Shown piece by piece: positions 1 through 7,751 of a stretch of DNA of 15,175 bases. The stretch covers positions 1 to 15,175 of the forward strand of contig JBDROR010000035.1 of NCBI GenBank assembly GCA_043809805.1, given 5' to 3'. The notes below the pieces were generated by a model, which did no database searches, was not told the DNA's origin, and saw nothing but the letters and a program-made list of their open reading frames with translations. A program made the translations under genes and the position numbers. This DNA comes from JAQUKH01 sp043809805. GTDB lineage: Bacteria; JACRDZ01; JAQUKH01. The first letter of the stretch is position 1. The number at the start of each line of letters is the position of its first letter.

Positions 1-426
1 AAATGAAGTTATTTCTTTACTATCCAATCTTTCTTCTACTACTACAGTCACTACAGTAATCAGAAAATTTTTACGTGAACCATCTTCAGCAATAACAGTA
101 TATGTTACAGGATTTGAAAAATCATTAGGAGTTTTTCCGTTTACTTGAGTTGTTTTATTTACAAGTACTGATTTACCTGTTGCCGCAAAAGTGGCTATCA
201 AGGATGTTATATTTGTTCCAGAAGATGCATTTAAAGAAATATTTGTGCCAATAATTGTTCCGTGAACGTCAGAAGGAAGGGTGGGGTTTTCGACTTTTAA
301 AAAAGAGAATAAAGTAATATTTTTACTACTTTTTGAATCATAATCATCGCTGTCAAATAGCTTACATGAATTTATAGAAATTAAAAGAAGCAATAAAATC
401 GATATTAAATATTTGCTTATTTTCAT
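1..426 (-). CDS. Putative lipoprotein with tandem surface-type repeats, 3' end outside window
   Basis: The first 142 residues are visible and the gene runs off the left edge. The N-terminus has two Lys (K2, K5), a hydrophobic core of about residues 6-18, and Cys21 preceded by I-N-S, which fits a lipobox, so the protein is probably lipid-anchored. From about residue 35 there is a roughly 100-residue beta-rich repeat (starting NITLFSFL, containing NPVTYTVIAEDGS), and the same start (KEITSF) recurs at residue 137, giving a period near 102. This resembles DUF5018-like repeats of bacterial surface proteins; that name is from memory of the pattern. The start at 426 has a G-rich stretch (GGGGG) about 8 nt upstream. 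It lies 29 nt downstream of the methyltransferase on the same strand and may be cotranscribed. Function beyond surface display is unknown. Confidence 0.72.
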   Translation of the reverse strand, partial: MKISKYLISILLLLLISINSCKLFDSDDYDSKSSKNITLFSFLKVENPTLPSDVHGTIIGTNISLNASSGTNITSLIATFAATGKSVLVNKTTQVNGKTPNDFSNPVTYTVIAEDGSRKNFLITVVTVVVEERLDSKEITSF

Positions 427-455
427 AAAATAAGTACCCCCGATTGCTTTGTCCT

Positions 456-1232
456 TTAATTTTCAATGGCTTTAAGAAATTCTATAGGTATATCTGAATT
501 TTTGCGTCCAACAATTGAAAAATAGTACAGTGGTTTACCTTCAATGGAATTTCTATGACAATAACGTTCAATATGATATAAGTCAACATACTCAGAAAAG
601 ATTAACTCGCGAATCATTGAAGAAAATCCACTGTTATCACTTTTATACAGAAAGGTTTCCTTGATATTTAAAGCAATCCATGCGTCTTTACTAATAACGT
701 TCAATGCATTAAAAAAAGCTTTTGGTGGTATATCGCCAAAACCAAGAGCTGCAACACATGTTAGACAGTCGAACGACCATGATTCTAATTCTTCCTTTTG
801 AGTTTTGTTAAGAGTAGTAAAATCATACACATAATATTCGTCGTACAAACCCGAGCGGTCTCTTTCGACAGCAGCTAAAGCTTCACTTATTATATCAACT
901 CCAACTAATCTTGCTACCCCATATTTTTTTAAAGCCTCTCCCATCATTCCATTTCCCGCGCCTAAATCTAATACTCGAAGTTCTGTCAGATTGCTTTTGC
1001 TTTGTTCAATAGTATATTTTAGTGATTCAGTTATTTTTTGGGGTGATTGACATTTAAGCCTTTCATAAAATAATTGTTCGTAAAGTCCAGGTCTTAAATA
1101 AATTTCGTTATAATCATGAAAACGGATTTTTTTCTTTTTATCTGCTTCTAATAAAAAGAAATAAGATTCATCTTGCTTCATTTTTTTTACATCAGTAGTA
1201 CAGGGAAACTGGATTCGATGTCTTTTATGCAT
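456..1232 (-). CDS. Class I SAM-dependent methyltransferase
   Basis: This 258-residue cytoplasmic protein has the Rossmann-type methyltransferase signature. Motif I is VLDLGAGNG at residues 87-95, the acidic residue ending the second strand is D113 (in VGVDI), and motif II is around YDF 136-138. The segment after motif II (CVAALGFGDIPPKAFFNAL, about 159-177) resembles the METTL27/WBSCR27-like group, where a glycine-rich strand precedes a PP(E/K)A helix. The substrate cannot be predicted. The 85 residues before motif I are charged and unlike a standard N-terminus. The start is supported by AGGAG ending 6 nt before the ATG. It is transcribed divergently from rsgA and lies just upstream of the lipoprotein. 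The methyltransferase fold is confident; small-molecule versus protein substrate is open. Confidence 0.85.
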   Translation of the reverse strand: MHKRHRIQFPCTTDVKKMKQDESYFFLLEADKKKKIRFHDYNEIYLRPGLYEQLFYERLKCQSPQKITESLKYTIEQSKSNLTELRVLDLGAGNGMMGEALKKYGVARLVGVDIISEALAAVERDRSGLYDEYYVYDFTTLNKTQKEELESWSFDCLTCVAALGFGDIPPKAFFNALNVISKDAWIALNIKETFLYKSDNSGFSSMIRELIFSEYVDLYHIERYCHRNSIEGKPLYYFSIVGRKNSDIPIEFLKAIEN

Positions 1233-1376
1233 TATTTGCTCCTTTTATATTTTTTAGAATAAAAATGGGGATTTTATGAATTGCTACAATAAACAAAAAC
1301 TATTTTACCTCAGAATTGATTTATATTCAAGCAATATTTACATCTGCGTCATATTATGAATTTGAAAAGAATTGTT

Positions 1377-1382
1377 TATAAT
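1377..1382 (+). promoter_or_regulatory. Possible -10 box for rsgA
   Basis: A perfect TATAAT lies 18 nt before the ATG at 1401. No good -35 box sits 16-18 nt upstream, so this is weak. If real, it would rule out the alternative upstream start at 1356. The rest of the divergent gap (1233-1400) shows no clear promoter for the methyltransferase. Confidence 0.25.
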
Positions 1383-1400
1383 GATATCATAGTCACGAAG

Positions 1401-3695
1401 ATGGACAATAATATCGAAAAAATTAAACTTGAAGATTTGAGTTCTCTGGATAGCTATTTGATTGCGCGAGTTATTGCCGAATATAAAGAAGCTTATAGGG
1501 TAAAAACTGCGACCGAAGAATATTTAGCAAAAATAACAGGGAAACAAATATTCAACGCTTTATCTAGGGAAGACTATCCTGCCGTGGGTGATTGGGTGGC
1601 CATAACCAAGCTCAGCAAGGAACGGGCAGTGATTCATAGAATATTACCCAGGAAAACTATATTAAGAAAAAAATATAGTAATAAACAAGAAAGTCAGATT
1701 ATTGCGACAAATATTGATGTTGCATTCATTATCGAATCCGTTGATAGGGATTATAATCTCAATCGTTTTGAAAGGTATTTTGTTTTAGTAAACGACGGGA
1801 ATATTAAACCGGCTATTATATTAAATAAAATTGATTTGATTTCAGACACGGAATTAAACTTAAAAATAGACCAAATAAAAGACAGATTTAATAATGTTGA
1901 TATTATTTCAACCAGTACTATCACTGAGCAAGGGGTAAATGAATTAATGAGATACATAGTAAACGGAAAAACATATTGTTTTCTTGGTTCGTCTGGGGTT
2001 GGAAAATCATCTTTAATAAACAAGTTACTCGCAAAAAACACTATAAAAATTGGGGGGATAAACCATCGTATCGAAAGAGGCAAGCATACTACTACAAACA
2101 GAGAAATATATTTTTTGGAAAATGGGGGAATCGTAATTGATAACCCGGGAATGAGAGAAGTTGGCATGGTGGACTCGAGTACAGGAATAGAAAATGTTTT
2201 TAGTGAAATAAGCGCTTTATCAAAAAATTGTAAATATGTTGACTGTACGCATACGCGCGAACCGGGTTGTGCCGTCTTGAGCGCTGTTAGCTCCGAAGAT
2301 TTAGACGAGAATAAGTATTCGAACTACATTAAATTGAAAAAAGAAGCTGAATATTACAGTATGACAAAGCTTGAAAAAAGAAATAAAGATCGTCAGTTTG
2401 GAAAATTTGTAAAAAAGGCGTTAAAACATATGAAAAAACAATTATTGCCTGTCATTGGCATATTGATCAATATTTTTTTTATTCTGATTATTTTATCTCC
2501 TTTTATTAAGGCAGGTGAAATCTCCGGATATGTTGAAACCGGAAAGAGGTCGGCCGCCGATGATTATGAAGAAGCGGATAATGATGCCGACTATACTTAT
2601 TCTAATTATCAGGTTAAATTTAAACAGGACTTGTCTGAACGGTTTAGTTATGATTTAAGTTTGTTTACATACAGAAAAGATTACGATAATAGCGATGACA
2701 TGGATAACAAGTCAAGAATTTTCAAGCAAAACTGGTTTTATTACATTGTAAAACAAAAAGAAAAATCTTTGCAATTTGATGTAAAAATCCGGTATAAAAA
2801 GAAAGATTATTATGACAGCATGGAAAAAGAATTCAGCCAGTTTGCGATTTCGCCTTCATTGAAATTAAAAAAAGAAGGCCTTTATGTATTAAATTTTTTA
2901 ACCGGGTTTAATAAATATGATTATACAACCGCGGACCAGAATGACCAGCGTAAATATTCCGCTAAATTAGACGGATATAGATATTTTCTGAAAAAGAGAC
3001 TAATGTTATCGGGATATTATGGAATCGAACATCTCGACCATAAACAAACAGACAGGGACAGAACAAAACACAATCTTATGTCTGGGATTGATTATGTTTT
3101 TGAACATCCGTATATTTATAAAATCGGGACAAAGGTTAAATGGGGAAAAAGGGATACAAAGGACGATGATGAACACGATGAAGATTCCGATTATGAATAT
3201 TGGCAGTATAATGTAAAAACCGTCCACAAACTGAATGACAAATTAAAAACTGACCTAAAATATGAATATTTCAAAAAGGACTACAATGTTATTGATCTCG
3301 ATCGCAGGGGATTTTATATCGCGAACGGATATGATTATGAGATACTGAATGACAATGCTCGGAGATCATGGCTGAATTTTGACGTAGGGCGGAAAGATAC
3401 GAAATATAATGAGAAAACAGGAAATGATTACAAAAAAACAATTGCTAACATACAACTGAACTACAATCGCAAAAGAAATTGGAAAACATCGTTTGGAATA
3501 GAAAGCAGTTTTTATAAATACGATGACGCGGGCAATGATAAAAAAAGATATTACACGAAATTGTCCGGAGAAAAGTTGTTACTCAATGGCAATTTAACCG
3601 TAAATGTAGATATCAAATACAGGGTTACCGTTTACGGACAGAAAGCTGATGATGAACAGGAAGCGGTGAGGGGTGGAATGTCTTATGAATTTTAG
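1401..3695 (+). CDS. rsgA: RsgA ribosome-maturation GTPase fused in frame to an outer-membrane beta-barrel
   Basis: Residues 1 to about 343 (numbered from 1401) are a complete RsgA, the GTPase that checks late 30S subunit maturation in the cytoplasm. An OB-fold is followed by a circularly permuted G domain: NKID at 142-145, P-loop GSSGVGKSS at 196-204, the Thr-rich switch HTTTNRE, and DNPG at 247-250. A zinc site follows, C277-x4-C282-x-H284-x5-C290. The usual RsgA tail (EKRNKDRQFGKFVKK) is present, but there is no stop codon. The frame continues into a signal peptide and a beta-barrel, giving 764 residues where RsgA alone is usually about 300-350. A cytoplasmic GTPase joined to an exported barrel makes little topological sense, so this is either two genes that lost a stop, a sequence error, or a real fusion. 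The start could also be 1356; neither has a clear ribosome site, and 1401 fits the family better. Confidence 0.85.
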   Translation: MDNNIEKIKLEDLSSLDSYLIARVIAEYKEAYRVKTATEEYLAKITGKQIFNALSREDYPAVGDWVAITKLSKERAVIHRILPRKTILRKKYSNKQESQIIATNIDVAFIIESVDRDYNLNRFERYFVLVNDGNIKPAIILNKIDLISDTELNLKIDQIKDRFNNVDIISTSTITEQGVNELMRYIVNGKTYCFLGSSGVGKSSLINKLLAKNTIKIGGINHRIERGKHTTTNREIYFLENGGIVIDNPGMREVGMVDSSTGIENVFSEISALSKNCKYVDCTHTREPGCAVLSAVSSEDLDENKYSNYIKLKKEAEYYSMTKLEKRNKDRQFGKFVKKALKHMKKQLLPVIGILINIFFILIILSPFIKAGEISGYVETGKRSAADDYEEADNDADYTYSNYQVKFKQDLSERFSYDLSLFTYRKDYDNSDDMDNKSRIFKQNWFYYIVKQKEKSLQFDVKIRYKKKDYYDSMEKEFSQFAISPSLKLKKEGLYVLNFLTGFNKYDYTTADQNDQRKYSAKLDGYRYFLKKRLMLSGYYGIEHLDHKQTDRDRTKHNLMSGIDYVFEHPYIYKIGTKVKWGKRDTKDDDEHDEDSDYEYWQYNVKTVHKLNDKLKTDLKYEYFKKDYNVIDLDRRGFYIANGYDYEILNDNARRSWLNFDVGRKDTKYNEKTGNDYKKTIANIQLNYNRKRNWKTSFGIESSFYKYDDAGNDKKRYYTKLSGEKLLLNGNLTVNVDIKYRVTVYGQKADDEQEAVRGGMSYEF
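2430..3695 (+). CDS. Outer-membrane beta-barrel module, probable separate translation start inside the rsgA frame
   Basis: From the ATG at 2430 the 421-residue protein looks complete in itself. It has MKKQ, a long hydrophobic core (LLPVIGILINIFFILIILS), and a plausible signal peptidase site after IKA (before GEISG). The rest is made of alternating-residue strands rich in Tyr, Phe, Lys and Asp joined by acidic turns, with no catalytic motif. It ends MSYEF, the terminal aromatic expected for BAM-dependent insertion into the outer membrane. A weak Shine-Dalgarno-like AAAAGG at 2413-2418 lies 11 nt upstream. I do not recognise a named family. The long charged loops (DDDEHDEDSDYE) suggest a porin-like or putative beta-barrel porin protein. 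Independent translation is an inference from the signal peptide; the barrel call is fairly sure. Confidence 0.6.
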   Translation: MKKQLLPVIGILINIFFILIILSPFIKAGEISGYVETGKRSAADDYEEADNDADYTYSNYQVKFKQDLSERFSYDLSLFTYRKDYDNSDDMDNKSRIFKQNWFYYIVKQKEKSLQFDVKIRYKKKDYYDSMEKEFSQFAISPSLKLKKEGLYVLNFLTGFNKYDYTTADQNDQRKYSAKLDGYRYFLKKRLMLSGYYGIEHLDHKQTDRDRTKHNLMSGIDYVFEHPYIYKIGTKVKWGKRDTKDDDEHDEDSDYEYWQYNVKTVHKLNDKLKTDLKYEYFKKDYNVIDLDRRGFYIANGYDYEILNDNARRSWLNFDVGRKDTKYNEKTGNDYKKTIANIQLNYNRKRNWKTSFGIESSFYKYDDAGNDKKRYYTKLSGEKLLLNGNLTVNVDIKYRVTVYGQKADDEQEAVRGGMSYEF

Positions 3696-3697
3696 AA

Positions 3698-3829
3698 AAC
3701 GCCCTCGTAATCGGTCAGTTATTAGTGAGAAACGGTAGCCGCAAGCTTTAGCTTGCGTTGTTGTTTCGCGGGTTTTCGCAGGCTGAAGCCTGCGGCTACC
3801 ATCGATAACTGACCTGTTACAACGCCCTC
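3698..3829. mobile_element. 114-bp MITE-like element with terminal inverted repeats and 9-bp direct repeat
   Basis: AACGCCCTC occurs at 3698-3706 and again at 3821-3829. Exactly between the two copies, 3707-3722 (GTAATCGGTCAGTTAT) and 3805-3820 form inverted repeats with 14 of 16 positions paired. This has the layout of a target-site duplication around a short non-coding transposable element. Inside are two hairpins in inverted orientation: CGCAAGC-TTTA-GCTTGCG at 3740-3757, and CGCAGGC-TGAA-GCCTGCG at 3778-3795. Each is preceded on its own strand by GTAGC, giving the perfect 10-bp arms GGTAGCCGCA (3734-3743) and TGCGGCTACC (3791-3800). No coding sequence is present. It sits 2 nt after the barrel stop codon and may also act as a terminator. 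Confidence 0.6.
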
Positions 3830-3839
3830 TGCAATTGTA

Positions 3840-3868
3840 TTGCTTTTTAAGGTAATTTTTGATATAAA
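3840..3868 (+). promoter_or_regulatory. Possible promoter for folC-lptD
   Basis: TTGCTT (3840-3845) and TATAAA (3863-3868) are separated by 17 nt. The -10 is good and the -35 is poor. Transcription would start almost at the folC ATG, implying a very short or absent leader, which fits the lack of a visible ribosome site there. Confidence 0.3.
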
Positions 3869-3876
3869 TAAAGTTT

Positions 3877-5217
3877 ATGACCTATGGACAAACAATCAAT
3901 TTTTTATACAACCTTGAACGGTTTGGGATACAGTTTGGACTAAAAAAAATAATCTATCTTCTTGCGTTATTAGATAATCCTCAGAATACTTTTAAGTCAA
4001 TACACATTGCCGGTACGAACGGAAAAGGTTCAACATCCAGTTTTATCGCTTCGATTTTAAAAGAGGCAGGTTTCAAGACAGGGCTTTATACATCCCCGCA
4101 TCTTGTTGATTTTCGCGAGCGGATACAAATTAACGGCGTTTTGATTCCGCGAAGAAAATTAACTGAAATTGTGGAAAAATTAATCCCTTTAGTGAAAAAG
4201 ACAAATCGTAAGTTGGGGGATCTTACTTATTTTGAAGTTGCAACGGCCATCGCGTTTGAATATTTTAAGGATGAAGAGGTTGATTTCGCGTGTGTTGAGG
4301 TTGGTATGGGTGGTAGGCTGGACGCGACAAATGTAATAAATCCCATGGTTTCTGTCATAACAGGCATAGGATTTGACCACACAAAAGAATTGGGGAATAC
4401 CTTGGAAAGGATTGCTTATGAGAAGGCGGGGATTATTAAAAAAAATGGGATTTTGGTTTGTGGCGTTACGGATAAAGAGCCGTTAAAAATGATAAAAAAA
4501 ATATGTTTAAAAAATAACGCGGAAATATATCTTTTAGGCAAGGATTTTAAAGGGAAATTTTTATCAAGAAATGGTTTAAAATCGCAAAGATTTTCTTATA
4601 AAAGTATTTGGAGTAGAGGCGAACGGCCGTTCGCCCTTACACTTTTGGGAGAATGCCAGATACAAAATGCTTCATTGGCGGTTGCGGTTTGTGAGATTTT
4701 GGTTTTCCAAAGGGGGATTAAGAAGGGGCTCGAAAATGCGAGATGGCCGGGCCGTTTTGAAATAATCGGTAGGGGCACGGCGCGCCGCCCAGCACCATAC
4801 GGTTCTGGGTGCCGTGTCCCTACAATTATTCTTGACGGGGCGCATAATCCGAGTGGCGCGAACAAACTTTTTAAAAGCCTCAAACAATATTTTCCAAACA
4901 AAAAAATAAATTTTGTTTTGGGAATTTTAAAGGATAAAGATATATTCGGAATCATAAAAGAAATTATGCCGCTGGCGGATAAGATTATAGTTAGTTCACC
5001 CCATTGTGACAGGGCGTTTTCTTTAGATGAACTGGCGGGAATTGTCAGAAAGTTCAATAAAGATGTTGAAGCGGTTTATCCGATGCAAAAAGCAATAAAG
5101 CATATGGTGGAAAATGTTTCCAAAAACGCGATTATTTGTATTACGGGTTCGTTGTATACGGTGGGAGGGGCGAGGAAGTGGGTTGTGGAGCGCGGGAATG
5201 ACAAGAGAGTTATATGA
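3877..5217 (+). CDS. folC: Bifunctional folylpolyglutamate synthase / dihydrofolate synthase
   Basis: FolC adds glutamate to dihydropteroate or folates using ATP, in the cytoplasm. The 446-residue protein has the Mur-ligase-family layout: HIAGTNGKGS P-loop at 43-52, TSPHLVDFRERI at 72-83, CVEVGMGGRLDATN at 139-152, FDHTKELG and EKAGIIK at 182-188, and the C-terminal domain with DGAHNPSGA at 320-328. Two oddities stand out. Residues 246-254 and 298-316 are encoded by GC-rich palindromic repeats inserted in frame (4613-4640 and 4769-4823), lying between domain strands where other FolC proteins are shorter. The usual GEHQ motif reads GECQ (Cys260). The start at 3877 has no Shine-Dalgarno. The stop codon overlaps the lptD start by 4 bp, suggesting translational coupling. 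Confidence 0.95.
   Translation: MTYGQTINFLYNLERFGIQFGLKKIIYLLALLDNPQNTFKSIHIAGTNGKGSTSSFIASILKEAGFKTGLYTSPHLVDFRERIQINGVLIPRRKLTEIVEKLIPLVKKTNRKLGDLTYFEVATAIAFEYFKDEEVDFACVEVGMGGRLDATNVINPMVSVITGIGFDHTKELGNTLERIAYEKAGIIKKNGILVCGVTDKEPLKMIKKICLKNNAEIYLLGKDFKGKFLSRNGLKSQRFSYKSIWSRGERPFALTLLGECQIQNASLAVAVCEILVFQRGIKKGLENARWPGRFEIIGRGTARRPAPYGSGCRVPTIILDGAHNPSGANKLFKSLKQYFPNKKINFVLGILKDKDIFGIIKEIMPLADKIIVSSPHCDRAFSLDELAGIVRKFNKDVEAVYPMQKAIKHMVENVSKNAIICITGSLYTVGGARKWVVERGNDKRVI
4613..4640. repeat. Family A GTAG palindrome inside folC (copy 1)
   Basis: A 28-bp near-perfect palindrome with 14-bp arms, 12 of 14 paired, centred on CGAACGGCCGTTCG. It begins GTAG and ends TTAC. It is read in frame as S-R-G-E-R-P-F-A-L-T of FolC, just before the LLGE strand. 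The two mismatches lie in the outer arms, suggesting decay after insertion. Confidence 0.7.
4769..4823. repeat. Family A GTAG palindrome inside folC (copy 2)
   Basis: Outer arms GTAGGGGCACGGC (4769-4781) and GCCGTGTCCCTAC (4811-4823) pair at 12 of 13 positions. Inner segments GCCCAGCACC and GGTTCTGGGT also pair imperfectly around ATAC. It is much more GC-rich than the rest of folC and encodes residues 298-316, between WPGRFEIIG and PTIILDGAHN, which are adjacent in typical FolC. Confidence 0.75.
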
Positions 5218-7751
5218 AACCATTTATTATTTTACCGGCCATTTTTATTTTTTTCGTGTCCAGTGTATCTGCCTTTGAACCGCAGGAGGGGGTTCCTGTG
5301 AAAATTAAGGCGGATAGGTTAGAATATATTGAAGAAGAAAATCTTATTATCGGTCAGGGTAATGTGGATTTAATTCACGGAGATACAAGACTGAAAGCTG
5401 ATAATATGGAGTTTTATATTGATACGGATAATGTCTGTGCTAAAGGGAGTGTTTTACTTATTCAAAAAGATAATACCCTAAAAGGCGAAGAATTGAATTA
5501 TAACATTAAAAAAAGCCATGGGATAATGGAAAAATCAAGTTCCATGACGGAATCATGGTCGTACAGGAATGAAGAAATAGAGCAGGTGGGCGAAAATGAA
5601 TTTTATGCGGGCAGTCAGACTTTTTTTACCACCTGTGACGAACCGTCTCCTCATTATACATTTAGAGCCAAAGAAATAATACTTTATCCCCAAAAAAGAT
5701 TGGTATGCAGAAATGTGTTTTTTATGATAAGGGATGTTCCTGTGCTTTATTATCCTTTTTACACAAGGAAATTAGATGAAAAAAACCGCTGGCATTTTAA
5801 GTTGGGCTATAATAAACGAAAAGGGATTATTTTGCGGGCTAAATATGACTATTTTTTTAATGGTAATTCTTATGGAAATTATTATGCCGATTGGTGGCAG
5901 TTTGTCGGCTGGGGAACGGGTTTTGATCACAAGTTTTCACTATTTTCAGGGAAAGGGAAAGGAATGGTCTTTTTGTATTACAGCAAGGTAAAAACAGAAG
6001 ATCCGGAAGATGATTATTCATATACAGGCCCGGTGGCAGAGGAGTGGAAGATTGACGTCAATTATGAACAAATGTTGTATGAAGATACAGAAACAGTAAA
6101 AGAAGAAAAAACAACGGTAAATTCAAAATTGGATTTACATTACAGAAGCAATACGGCATTTACTAAAGAAGTTGAAAGCGCGAGTGACGCTACGAAAGAT
6201 ATTAATTCTACTTTTGATATTACAACTGTGAAATATCCCAATATTGTTTTCCGGGTAGCAACGTTCCAGAGAAGTTTATGGGACGATGATCTGAAGAAAT
6301 TTAAAAAGACAGAAGAAAAGCTTCCTGATATTTCTTTTACTCTTTTGCCAACGCAGATCGGAAGGACTAAACCGGCGGTAAATTACAGTTTAAACGCTGC
6401 TTATGTGATAAACTATGACCGCGGCGACAGAAGAGAGTTTTTTGATGTGGTAAAAAATGATCTTAACCCGGACGCGGGGAATACGGATATTTATATTGTT
6501 AAACTCGCGGCATTTCCATCTACGGGAACTGTATACGCGTTTGCGAGCGATAGCAGCGTGAATCTTAACGCTAATTCCAGTATCCCGTTGGTATATAATA
6601 TTCCGGTAGAGATAGTTTCAATAGATTATGAAAAGAAGGAAGTTAAGATAAGAAAATTACAAGGGCCGTTTAAGGTGGATCCGCGGGATAGAATTACAAT
6701 AAAGTATGCTACTAAATTCAGCACTCAGACGGCAAATTTGTATCAGAAAATTCAGACTAATTTTGATCTTTTTAAAAGCAGGTTGGTAAATATTTCTTTT
6801 ATGCCGGCGATTGGATATAATGAAGATTGGCGCGATAAAAAGAGCATGCTTGACCCAAATGAGCGGCGAATAAGCAGTTTCGATACACAGGGAATACTGT
6901 CTACGAGGGTAACGGATTATATTACCTGGCAGAACACACATTCTTATAAACGGCAATGGCAGGAGATTGATGAAGACCCATATAAGGGGATAGTTGAGAA
7001 TTCCTTGACTACTTCGTTGAGTTTGGATTCACCGTTTGATTCCAAAACGATTTTTTACAGAACGACTATTTCCACGAGCATTGGTTATGACATCAGAAGA
7101 AAACATAAATCTTATTATGATACAACAGGAAAAAAAATAATAGTTGAAGATGAAAAAGAGCCGGTTGAAAACAGGAAATCAAAATTTAATGATTTAAGCA
7201 TCAGTTTAACTTCGCGGCCGAAAGATTTTTTCGATTTGCAATCGACTATAATATATGACATTTATTGTGATAGTACCGATATAACTTATCCTGTTAGTGA
7301 TACAACTTATCCAGGGAATGTCCAGGCGCTAAAAAAGGGCAAATTAAAATCAATTGAGACTACTCTTCATTACGCGCCGAATACATATCTTGATTTTACA
7401 TATAAGCATAATTTAACTTATTTTTATCCTAATAATAGTTTCGCGACTATAGATTCGCTTGCCAGGGTTCCTTTAACCCGGTATTGGGAAGGCAGCTGCC
7501 TTGGCAGTTTCCGCAATGATGATATTTATGTCCCCCGGGTAAAAGATTTTAAACTTGAGAAATATAGAATTGCCTTGAAAAGAGACCTTCATTGCTGGGA
7601 GGCTGAATTTTCCATCCGGAAACAAATGGAAGAAATTGGAATTCCTGAAGAAGTAGAATTTTGGCTGACGCTTTCGCTAAAGGCGTTTCCGGATAAAAAA
7701 ATTGGGGTGTTGGGTAAAGAAAGATACCTTGAGATTCGGGACCAAATTTAG
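5214..7751 (+). CDS. lptD: LPS-assembly outer-membrane protein LptD (OstA)
   Basis: LptD forms the outer-membrane translocon that places lipopolysaccharide on the cell surface, receiving it through the periplasmic Lpt bridge. The 845-residue protein has a signal peptide (residues 1-20, cleavage after VSA). It then has an OstA/LptA-like beta-jellyroll repeat domain (about 28-130, with IKADRLEYIEEENLIIGQGN-type strands). The diagnostic LptD segment runs from FFTTCD (137-142) through PHYTFRAKEI to DVPVLYYPFYTRK (174-186). The rest is long barrel strands. The length is within the family range. It starts at ATGA overlapping the folC stop. Unlike many barrels it ends KERYLEIRDQI rather than with an aromatic residue. 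The Cys pairs used for maturation in E. coli are not clearly present. Its presence indicates an LPS-bearing outer membrane. Confidence 0.93.
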   Translation: MKPFIILPAIFIFFVSSVSAFEPQEGVPVKIKADRLEYIEEENLIIGQGNVDLIHGDTRLKADNMEFYIDTDNVCAKGSVLLIQKDNTLKGEELNYNIKKSHGIMEKSSSMTESWSYRNEEIEQVGENEFYAGSQTFFTTCDEPSPHYTFRAKEIILYPQKRLVCRNVFFMIRDVPVLYYPFYTRKLDEKNRWHFKLGYNKRKGIILRAKYDYFFNGNSYGNYYADWWQFVGWGTGFDHKFSLFSGKGKGMVFLYYSKVKTEDPEDDYSYTGPVAEEWKIDVNYEQMLYEDTETVKEEKTTVNSKLDLHYRSNTAFTKEVESASDATKDINSTFDITTVKYPNIVFRVATFQRSLWDDDLKKFKKTEEKLPDISFTLLPTQIGRTKPAVNYSLNAAYVINYDRGDRREFFDVVKNDLNPDAGNTDIYIVKLAAFPSTGTVYAFASDSSVNLNANSSIPLVYNIPVEIVSIDYEKKEVKIRKLQGPFKVDPRDRITIKYATKFSTQTANLYQKIQTNFDLFKSRLVNISFMPAIGYNEDWRDKKSMLDPNERRISSFDTQGILSTRVTDYITWQNTHSYKRQWQEIDEDPYKGIVENSLTTSLSLDSPFDSKTIFYRTTISTSIGYDIRRKHKSYYDTTGKKIIVEDEKEPVENRKSKFNDLSISLTSRPKDFFDLQSTIIYDIYCDSTDITYPVSDTTYPGNVQALKKGKLKSIETTLHYAPNTYLDFTYKHNLTYFYPNNSFATIDSLARVPLTRYWEGSCLGSFRNDDIYVPRVKDFKLEKYRIALKRDLHCWEAEFSIRKQMEEIGIPEEVEFWLTLSLKAFPDKKIGVLGKERYLEIRDQI

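Noticed and set aside
1751..2167. Minus-strand 138-residue frame
   Set aside because: Antisense shadow of the rsgA G domain with no recognisable motif or ribosome site.
3006..3227. Short frames on both strands inside the barrel region
   Set aside because: Shadows of the barrel coding sequence; hydrophobic appearance comes from the complement of Lys/Asp/Tyr codons.
4596..5057. Minus-strand 153-residue and 71-residue frames opposite folC
   Set aside because: They are shadows kept open by the GC-rich palindromes; the plus strand carries clear FolC motifs.
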